The notes under the pieces: generated by a model
The model's input: the letters and a program-made list of their open reading frames with translations, nothing else
Told to the model about the DNA's origin: nothing
The model's database searches: none
Shown here: piece by piece, positions 55,158 to 64,000 of the stretch
How positions within the stretch are numbered: the first letter of the stretch is position 1
Layout of the letters: each line of letters starts with the position of its first letter
DNA from: Symsagittifera roscoffensis
Lineage: Eukaryota > Xenacoelomorpha > Acoela > Convolutidae
Direction: 5' to 3'
DNA length: 64,000 nucleotides
Assembly (NCBI RefSeq): GCF_963678635.1
Contig: NC_087063.1
Location: 46,790,101-46,854,100 of the forward strand
Made by a program: the position numbers and the translations under genes

Positions 55158-57148
55158 CTAGGTCTCTTCCGCTGAGGCAGTTATGCAGGGCACGGCCTCT
55201 GCGTACTTCGTGAAGTGATCTATCATGACTAAGACTTGATTATAACCACTGTCTGTCATGCATATCTTTTGGTGATCTATCTGCACCACCTCGTTGAATT
55301 CAGACGACTCCATCGAGTGTAAAGGAAATCGCAATTTCCTTGGATCCTTGACCTGTTGACATGACAGACATGCTGTTACCCAGGTCTCGCATGCCTTTTT
55401 CATTTCAGGTCACTCAAAGCGCTTCAGGATCCTCTGATATACTTTGTAGATCCCCTGATGGCCCATCTGATCAAGCGACCTGAATAAGAGTTCTGTCTGA
55501 TAGAGTTGCGGCAACACTATTGCGTTATACTTGAATAAGACTTTGTCTTCATCTCTTCTCTTGCAAGCCACAATCCCGTCCTTGTTCAAGTATAGGCTTC
55601 CCTCTTTCTGCATAAAATACTGTCTCAGAATGCGGTAATTTGTGCTTCGTCGTTCCATTCGAACTTCTTTCCTTTGTTGCGCATCAGCCTCTGCATTGGA
55701 TACACCTTGTCTGCGTATCCTTTTATGAACTCACGGTAATAATTGGCAAACCCTAGGAAGCTCATGGGTTGTGTGTCCGTTCTCGGAGCCTTCCATGTCA
55801 ACACAGCCTCTACTGCTTCCGGGTCCGGCCTCACACCGTGCCTGTCCACCATTCTTCCCAGGTACTTTATCGAATCCTTAAGGATTTCACATTTCGATGG
55901 TTTGCATTTCAAGCCTGCTCTTTTCATGCATCCAAAGACCTCATCTAACCAATCAATGTGGTCTTCCAGAGTCGGTGTTGCTATGACTACGTCATCCTTG
56001 TAACACATCACAAGATTCCCGTACTTCTTTGTCACTTTGGTCAAAGCCTGAGCCATCAAGCTTTGAAAAATGGCCGTTGCATTGCACAAGCCGAATGGCA
56101 TCCTCTTCCACTGGTACAACCCCAATTCGCCGCGAATCCTGTCTTTTCTCTATCCTTCTTCCGCAGAGGGACCTGCCAGAAGGCAGAACCCAAGTCCAAT
56201 GTGGTGAAGAACTTGGCATCACCAAGTTTAGAGAGGCTCTCGTCTATTCGCGGTAACGGGTACGCATCTTTTCTTGTCACCGCGTTCAAGTAGCGAATAT
56301 CGCAACAAAACCTAAACTGCCCCCTTTCTTTTTTACCATTAGCACTCCGCAAGCCCACGGCAATTTCGAGGGTTCTATCATGCCATAATCGAGCAACATT
56401 TCGATCTCCGCTCGGCACGCTTCCGACTTATGTGGCGTCATTCGTCTTGCGCCTTCTCTGTGGGGAACGGCGCCTTCCTCAAGTTCTATTTCGTGTTCGT
56501 CGAAATTACAGCAACCGATATCTGTCTGATGTTTTAAAAATACATCCGCGTTCCGATTTAAAACCTCCCGAAGCAATTCAAAATCTCCCTCGCCCATTTT
56601 CCCTTTTAAAGGTTCTATCTCTGGCAAAACCGGTTTGTCAGATTTTAGTTCATATGAAGAGGGACGTTCAGGAAAATTCGAGCAGCTCGTTAAGCTGTCG
56701 TCCGTTTCGGACTTCATTGAAAACATTTTATGATTAGATATTTTTTCATTATTCGTTTTTAAAATTTTATCTTTATTGGCTTGATAAGGACAGTCTTTCA
56801 CACTATGTTTCTTCAAGTTTTGTGTCTCTCCATAGTCATCCTCATCGGCAAAGCGTAACCAAGCTTCTTTCCACGCTGGATTGAAACCGTGGTGTCCAGT
56901 GTGTTCAATAACACACTGACACACAGTCCGTTTCGCGTTACCGAAAAGCTCCGTCCTAAAATCACCGAACTCTGACTATTTGTATTCGGTACTAAACAAA
57001 CCTGTTTACTATCACTTAACGAACTCAAATTTCTCATTCTAAAAATTGCTACTACTGCTTGTCCCGGCTGTAGTTTTATTTTCCTGTCTAAAAAAGTTGG
57101 TACCTTGTTTTCGTCTGTTGTTATTCTATTAATTGGTTTCTTAATATA
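55158..57148 (-). repeat. Array unit 2
   Basis: Full 1991-base unit with RT (YGNLVMCY region), zinc-module part (HQGI) and integrase start (CLSCQQV, HFTKYAEAVPC). Its integrase part is closest to the fuller copy at 50.3-50.6 kb, while its RT part matches unit 3. Confidence 0.9.
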
Positions 57149-59139
57149 CTAGGTCTCTTCCGCTGAGGCAGTTATGCAGGGCACGGCCTCTGCGTACTTC
57201 GTGAAGTGATCTATCATGACTAAGACTTGATTATAACCACTGTCTGTCATGCATATCTTTTGGTGATCTATCTGCACCACCTCGTTGAATTCAGACGACT
57301 CCATCGAGTGTAAAGGAAATCGAAATTTCCTTGGATCCTTGACCTGTTGACATGACAGACATGCTGTTACCCAGGTCTCGCATGCCTTTTTCATTTCAGG
57401 TCACTCAAAGCGCTTCAAGATCCTCTGATATATTTTTTCAATCCCCTGATGGTCCATCTGATTATGCGACCTGAATAAGAGTTCTGTCTGATAGAGTTGC
57501 GGCAACACTATTGCGTTATACTTGAATAAGACTTTGTCTTCATCTCTTCTCTTGCAAGCCACAATCCCGTCCTTGTTCAAGTATAGGCTTCCCTCTTTCT
57601 GCATAAAATACTGTCTCAGAATGCGGTAATTTGTGCTTCGTCGTTCCATTCGAACTTCTTTCCTTTGTTGCGCATCAGCCTCTGCATTGGATACACCTTG
57701 TCTGCGTATCCTTTTATGAACTCACGGTAATAATTGGCAAACCCTAGGAAGCTCATGGGTTGTGTGTCCGTTCTCGGAGCCTTCCATGTCAACACAGCCT
57801 CTACTGCTTCCGGGTCCGGCCTCACACCGTGCCTGTCCACCATTCTTCCCAGGTACTTTATCGAATCCTTAAGGATTTCACATTTCGATGGTTTGCATTT
57901 CAAGCCTGCTCTTTTCATGCATCCAAAGACCTCATCTAACCAATCAATGTGGTCTTCCAGAGTCGGTGTTGCTATGACTACGTCATCCTTGTAACACATC
58001 ACAAGATTCCCGTACTTCTTTGTCACTTTGGTCAAAGCCTGAGCCATCAAGCTTTGAAAAATGGCCGTTGCATTGCACAAGCCGAATGGCATCCTCTTCC
58101 ACTGGTACAACCCCAATTCGCCGCGAATCCTGTCTTTTCTCTATCCTTCTTCCGCAGAGGGACCTGCCAGAAGGCAGAACCCAAGTCCAATGTGGTGAAG
58201 AACTTGGCATCACCAAGTTTAGAGAGGCTCTCGTCTATTCGCGGTAACGGGTACGCATCTTTTCTTGTCACCGCGTTCAAGTAGCGAATATCGCAACAAA
58301 ACCTAAACTGCCCCCTTTCTTTTTTACCATTAGCACTCCGCAAGCCCACGGCAATTTCGAGGGTTCTATCATGCCATAATCGAGCAACATTTCGATCTCC
58401 GCTCGGCACGCTTCCGACTTATGTGGCGTCATTCGTCTTGCGCCTTCTCTGTGGGGAACGGCGCCTTCCTCAAGTTCTATTTCGTGTTCGTCGAAATTAC
58501 AGCGACCAATATCTGTCTTATGTTTTAAAAATACATCCGCGTTCCGATTTAAAACCTCCCGAAGCAATTCAAAATCTCCCTCGCCCATTTTCCCTTTTAA
58601 AGGTTCTATCTCTGGCAAAACCGGTTTGTCAGATTTTAGTTCATATGAAGAGGGACGTTCAGGAAAATTCGAGCAGCTCGTTAAGCTGTCGTCCGTTTCG
58701 GACTTCATTGAAAACATTTTATGATTAGATATTTTTTCATTATTCGTTTTTAAAATTTTATCTTTATTGGCTTGATAAGGACAGTCTTTCACACTATGTT
58801 TCTTCAAGTTTTGTGTCTCTCCATAGTCATCCTCATCGGCAAAGCGTAACCAAGCTTCTTTCCACGCTGGATTGAAACCGTGGTGTCCAGTGTGTTCAAT
58901 AACACACTGACACACAGTCCGTTTCGCGTTACCGAAAAGCTCCGTCCTAAAATCACCGAACTCTGACTATTTGTATTCGGTACTAAACAAACCTGTTTAC
59001 TATCACTTAACGAACTCAAATTTCTCATTCTAAAAATTGCTACTACTGCTTGTCCCGGCTGTAGTTTTATTTTCCTGTCTAAAAAAGTTGGTACCTTGTT
59101 TTCGTCTGTTGTTATTCTATTAATTGGTTTCTTAATATA
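57149..59139 (-). repeat. Array unit 3
   Basis: Full 1991-base unit. The RT part is shared with unit 2 and the integrase and pre-RT parts are shared with unit 4, which gives the array a mosaic pattern. Confidence 0.9.
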
Positions 59140-61130
59140 CTAGGTCTCTTCCGCTGAGGCAGTTATGCAGGGCACGGCCTCTGCGTACTTCGTGAAGTGA
59201 TCTATCATGACTAAGACTTGATTATAACCACTGTCTGTCATGCATATCTTTTGGTGATCTATCTGCACCACCTCGTTGAATTCAGACGACTCCATCGAGT
59301 GTAAAGGAAATCGAAATTTCCTTGGATCCTTGACCTGTTGACATGACAGACATGCTGTTACCCAGGTCTCGCATGCCTTTTTCATTTCAGGTCACTCAAA
59401 GCGCTTCAAGATCCTCTGATATATTTTTTCAATCCCCTGATGGTCCATCTGATTATGCGACCTGAATAAGAGTTCTGTCTGATAGAGTTGCGGCAACACT
59501 ATTGCGTTATACTTGAATAAGACTTTGTCTTCATCTCTTCTCTTGCAAGCCACAATCCCGTCCTTGTTCAAGTATAGGCTTCCCTCTTTCTGCATAAAAT
59601 ACTGTCTCAGAATGCGGTAATTTGTGCTTCGTCGTTCCATTCGAACTTCTTTCCTTTGTTGCGCATCAGCCTCTGCATTGGATACACCTTGTCTGCGTAT
59701 CCTTTTATGAACTCACGGTAATAATTGGCAAACCCTAGGAAGCTCATGGGTTGTGTGTCCGTTCTCGGAGCCTTCCATGTCAACACAGCCTCTACTGCTT
59801 CCGGGTCCGGCCTCACACCGTGCCTGTCCACCATTCTTCCCAGGTACTTTATCGAATCCTTAAGGATTTCACATTTCGATGGTTTGCATTTCAAGCCTGC
59901 TCTTTTCATGCATCCAAAGACCTCATCTAACCAATCAATGTGGTCTTCCAGGGTCGTTGTTGCTATGACTACGTCATCCACTTAACACATCACAAGATTC
60001 CCGTACTTCTTTGTCACTTTGGTCAAAGCCTGAGCCATAAAGTTTTTAAAAGTGGCCGTTGCATTGCACAAGCCGAATGGCATCCTCTTCCACTGGTACA
60101 ACCCCAATTCGCCGCGAATCCTGTCTTTTCTCTATCCTTCTTCCGCAGAGGGACCTGCCAGAAGGCAGAACCCAAGTCCAATGTGGTGAAGAACTTGGCA
60201 TCACCAAGTTTAGAGAGGCTCTCGTCTATTCGCGGTAACGGGTACGCATCTTTTCTTGTCACCGCGTTCAAGTAGCGAATATCGCAACAAAACCTAAACT
60301 GCCCCCTTTCTTTTTTACCATTAGCACTCCGCAAGCCCACGGCAATTTCGAGGGTTCTATCATGCCATAATCGAGCAACATTTCGATCTCCGCTCGGCAC
60401 GCTTCCGACTTATGTGGCGTCATTCGTCTTGCGCCTTCTCTGTGGGGAACGGCGCCTTCCTCAAGTTCTATTTCGTGTTCGTCGAAATTACAGCGACCAA
60501 TATCTGTCTTATGTTTTAAAAATACATCCGCGTTCCGATTTAAAACCTCCCGAAGCAATTCAAAATCTCCCTCGCCCATTTTCCCTTTTAAAGGTTCTAT
60601 CTCTGGCAAAACCGGTTTGTCAGATTTTAGTTCATATGAAGAGGGACGTTCAGGAAAATTCGAGCAGCTCGTTAAGCTGTCGTCCGTTTCGGACTTCATT
60701 GAAAACATTTTATGATTAGATATTTTTTCATTATTCGTTTTTAAAATTTTATCTTTATTGGCTTGATAAGGACAGTCTTTCACACTATGTTTCTTCAAGT
60801 TTTGTGTCTCTCCATAGTCATCCTCATCGGCAAAGCGTAACCAAGCTTCTTTCCACGCTGGATTGAAACCGTGGTGTCCAGTGTGTTCAATAACACACTG
60901 ACACACAGTCCGTTTCGCGTTACCGAAAAGCTCCGTCCTAAAATCACCGAACTCTGACTATTTGTATTCGGTACTAAACAAACCTGTTTACTATCACTTA
61001 ACGAACTCAAATTTCTCATTCTAAAAATTGCTACTACTGCTTGTCCCGGCTGTAGTTTTATTTTCCTGTCTAAAAAAGTTGGTACCTTGTTTTCGTCTGT
61101 TGTTATTCTATTAATTGGTTTCTTAATATA
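59140..61130 (-). repeat. Array unit 4
   Basis: Full 1991-base unit, almost identical to unit 3 in its outer parts and to unit 5 in RT. Confidence 0.9.
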
Positions 61131-63123
61131 CTAGGTCTCTTCCGCTGAGGCAGTTATGCAGGGCACGGCCTCTGCGTACTTCGTGAAGTGATCTATCATG
61201 ACTAAGACTTGATTATAACCACTGTCTGTCATGCATATCTTTTGGTGATCTATCTGCACCACCTCGTTGAATTCAGACGACTCCATCGAGTGTAAAGGAA
61301 ATCGAAATTTCCTTGGATCCTTGACCTGTTGACATGACAGACATGCTGTTACCCAGGTCTCGCATGCCTTTTTCATTTCAGGTCACTCAAAGCGCTTCAA
61401 GATCCTCTGATATATTTTTTCAATCCCCTGATGGTCCATCTGATTATGCGACCTGAATAAGAGTTCTGTCTGATAGAGTTGCGGCAACACTATTGCGTTA
61501 TACTTGAATAAGACTTTGTCTTCATCTCTTCTCTTGCAAGCCACAATCCCGTCCTTGTTCAAGTATAGGCTTCCCTCTTTCTGCATAAAATACTGTCTCA
61601 GAATGCGGTAATTTGTGCTTCGTCGTTCCATTCGAACTTCTTTCCTTTGTTGCGCATCAGCCTCTGCATTGGATACACCTTGTCTGCGTATCCTTTTATG
61701 AACTCACGGTAATAATTGGCAAACCCTAGGAAGCTCATGGGTTGTGTGTCCGTTCTCGGAGCCTTCCATGTCAACACAGCCTCTACTGCTTCCGGGTCCG
61801 GCCTCACACCGTGCCTGTCCACCATTCTTCCCAGGTACTTTATCGAATCCTTAAGGATTTCACATTTCGATGGTTTGCATTTCAAGCCTGCTCTTTTCAT
61901 GCATCCAAAGACCTCATCTAACCAATCAATGTGGTCTTCCAGGGTCGTTGTTGCTATGACTACGTCATCCACTTAACACATCACAAGATTCCCGTACTTC
62001 TTTGTCACTTTGGTCAAAGCCTGAGCCATAAAGTTTTTAAAAGTGGCCGTTGCATTGCACAAGCCGAAGGGCATCCTCTTCCACTGGTACAACCCCAATT
62101 CGCCGCGAATCCTGTCTTTTCAATATCATTCTTCCGCAGAGGGACCTGCCAGAAGGCAGAACCCAAGTCCAATGTGGTGAAGAACTTGGCATCACCAAGT
62201 TTAGAGAGGCTATCGTCTATTCGCGGTAACGGGTACGCATCTTTTTTTGTCACCGCGTTCAAGTAGCGAATATCGCAACAAAACCTAAACTGCCCCCTTT
62301 CTTTTTTACCATTAGCACTCCGCAAGCCCACGGCAATTTCTAGGGTTCTATCATGCCATATTCGAGCAACATTTCGATCTCCGCTCGGCACGCTTCCGAC
62401 TTATGTGGCGTCATTCGTCTTGCGCCTTCTCTGTGGGGAACGGCGCCTTCCTCAAGTTCAATTTCGTGTTCGACGAAATTACAGCAACCGATATCTGCCT
62501 TATGTTTTAAAAATACATCCGCGTTCCGGTTTAAAACCTCCCGAAGCAATTCAACATCTCCCTCGCCCATTTTCCCTTTTAAAGGTTCTATCTCTGGCAA
62601 AACCGGTTTGTTAGATTTTAGTTCATATGAAGAGGGACGTTCCGGAAAATTTCAGCAACTCGATAAGCTGTCGTCCGTTTCGGATTTCAATGAAAACAAT
62701 TTATGAATAGATTTTATTTCATTGATCCTTTTTTAAAATTTTGTCTTCATTGGCATGATAAGGACAGTCTTTCACACTATGTTTCTTCAAGTTTTGTGTT
62801 TCTTTATAGTCGGTCCTCATCGGCAAAACGTAACCAAGCTTCTTTCCACGCTGGATTGAAACCGTGGTGTCCAGTGTGTTCAATAACACACTGACACACA
62901 GTCCGTTCCGCGTTACCGAGAAGCTCCGGCCAAAAATCACAGAACCCTGACTATTTGTATTCGATACTAAACAAACCTGTTTACTATCACTTAACAAACT
63001 CAAATTTCTCATTCTACAAATTGCTACTACTGTTTGTCTCGGCTGTAGTTTTATTTTTCTGTCTAAAAAAATTGGTACCTTGTTTTTGTCTGTTATTATT
63101 CTATTAATTGGTTTCTTAATATA
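61131..63123 (-). repeat. Array unit 5
   Basis: About 1993 bases. The integrase-side half matches units 3 and 4; the half toward the window edge is more diverged and resembles unit 6. Confidence 0.9.
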
Positions 63124-64000
63124 CTAGGTCTCTTCCGCTGAGGCAGTTATGCAGGGCACAGCCTCTGCGTACTTTGTGAAATGATCTATCATGACTAAGA
63201 CTTGATTACAACCATTGTCTGTCATGCATATCTTTTGGTGATCTATCCGCACCACCTCGTTGAATTCAGACGACTCGATCGATTGTAAAGGAAATCGCAA
63301 TTTCCTTGGATCCTTGACCTGTTGGAATGACAGACATGCTGTTACCCACTTCTCGCATGCTTTTTTCATTCCAGGTCACTCAAAGCGCTTTAGAATCCTC
63401 TGATATATTTTTTCAATCCCCTGATGGTCCATCTGATTATGCGACCTGAATAAGAGTTCTGTCTGATAGAGTTGCGGCAACACTATTGCGTTATACTTGA
63501 ATAAGACTTTGTCTTCATCTCTTCTCTTGCAAGCCACAATCCCGTCCTTGTTCAAGTATAGCCTTCCCTCTTTCTGCATAAAATACTGTCTCAGAATGCG
63601 GTAACTTGTGCTTCGTCGTTCCATTCGAACTTCTTTCCTTTGTTGCGCATCAGCCTCTGCATTGGATACACCTTGTCTGCATATCCTTTTATGAACTCAC
63701 GGTAATAATTGACAAACCCTAGGAAGCTCATGAGTTGTGTGTCCGTTCTCGGAGCCTTCCATGTCAACACAGCCTCTACTGCTTCCGTGTCCGGCCTCAC
63801 ACCGTGCCTGTCCACCATTCTTCCCAGGTACTTAATCGAATCCTTAAGGATTTCACATTTCGATGGTTTGCATTTCAAGCCTGCTCTTTTCATGCATCCA
63901 AAGATCTCATCTAATCAATCCATGTGGTCTTCCAGGGTCGGTGTTGCTATGACTACGTCATCCTAGTAACTCATCACAAGATTCCCGTACTCCTTTGTCA
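63124..64000 (-). repeat. Array unit 6 (cut by window end)
   Basis: Integrase start, zinc module and part of RT are present. It is more diverged from units 3-5 than they are from each other. The array continues beyond the window, so total copy number is unknown. Confidence 0.85.

Larger units (their letters stand above)
39150..64000 (-). mobile_element. Element B: large Ty3/Gypsy relative with accessory ORF block and amplified pol (broken)
   Basis: Reading leftwards from the window edge: a tandem array of pol fragments, then one fuller pol (RT, RNase H, integrase), a macro-like module, and about 9 kb of further coding-like sequence. Gag lies outside the window or is missing. RT has YVDD and the integrase core has D, DNGTAF and NGSVERHN, consistent with Ty3/Gypsy. 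GC content is visibly higher than the host DNA and element A. There are well over a dozen breaks, so the element is defunct; ends and LTRs were not found, so age cannot be set from LTRs. Confidence 0.85.
53652..64000 (-). repeat. Tandem array of pol fragments, 1991-base period
   Basis: At least five copies, with the first and last incomplete. Unit positions: 53652-55157 (partial), 55158-57148, 57149-59139, 59140-61130, 61131-63123, and 63124 to the window edge. Each full unit reads, on the minus strand, protease-distal region, RT, then the start of integrase, with RNase H and its linker deleted; the same junction is in every full unit, so the deletion came before amplification. Another fixed junction joins the early integrase to the next unit's protease-distal region. 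Copies are nearly identical in the middle of the array. All copies are dead fragments. Confidence 0.95.

Noticed and set aside
53750-63966. Repeated plus-strand open frames of 75-117 codons across the array
   Set aside because: They lie opposite the minus-strand RT and integrase sequence, recur only because the unit recurs, and show no domain.
53652-64000. Regular long repeats considered as a CRISPR-like or gene-family array
   Set aside because: The period is 1991 bases with no short repeat/spacer structure, and all units are fragments of one retroelement gene.

Overview
The window looks like a gene-poor, repeat-dense stretch of an animal genome, most likely a nematode. The reasons are AT-rich host DNA, a TTTTCAG-type splice acceptor directly before a start codon, and a two-exon membrane acyltransferase with a C-terminal SGNH domain of the kind that is expanded in nematodes. 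This assignment is inference. Only one host gene is supported (397-2740, + strand). Nearly everything else is retroelement sequence on the minus strand. No rRNA, tRNA or CRISPR is seen.

Layout. 1-2740: the acyltransferase gene. 2741-5884: AT-rich DNA holding a degenerate fold-back repeat (arms about 3661-3875 and 5655-5871) and two copies of a 165-base hairpin-bearing repeat. 5889-27093: element A, a 21.2 kb LTR element of the Ty3/Gypsy group with an envelope-like region. It has 410-base LTRs, a 4-base target duplication AAAG, a primer binding site, gag, protease, RT, RNase H and integrase, a Pro/Ser-rich ORF, small hydrophobic ORFs, the env-like region and an intact 602-codon ORF after env. 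A 2.29 kb piece (gag start, leader, part of the LTR) is duplicated in tandem. The LTRs differ at about six positions, so the insertion is young, but the coding regions carry several breaks.

27098-28591 is unexplained intergenic DNA. 28592-29760 is the LTR and leader of a much older relative of A in the opposite orientation, ending abruptly against element C. Element C (about 29761-33479, - strand) is the gag and protease half of a second Ty3/Gypsy lineage. 33480-39149 is non-coding DNA rich in local duplications and a recurring GGAGGGT motif, probably the LTR and UTR territory of elements B and/or C.

39150-64000 is element B, a large, much broken Ty3/Gypsy relative. Reading leftwards it has RT, RNase H, integrase, a macro-domain-like module, then a roughly 9 kb block of downstream reading frames that includes a coiled coil and a GDSL/SGNH-esterase-like module. 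From 53652 to the window edge its pol region has become a tandem array with a 1991-base period. Each full unit joins protease-distal, RT and integrase-start sequence, with RNase H missing.

Points most worth following are the 602-codon post-env ORF and the conserved leader peptide in A, the macro-like and SGNH-like modules in B, and the conversion of a pol fragment into a satellite-like array.
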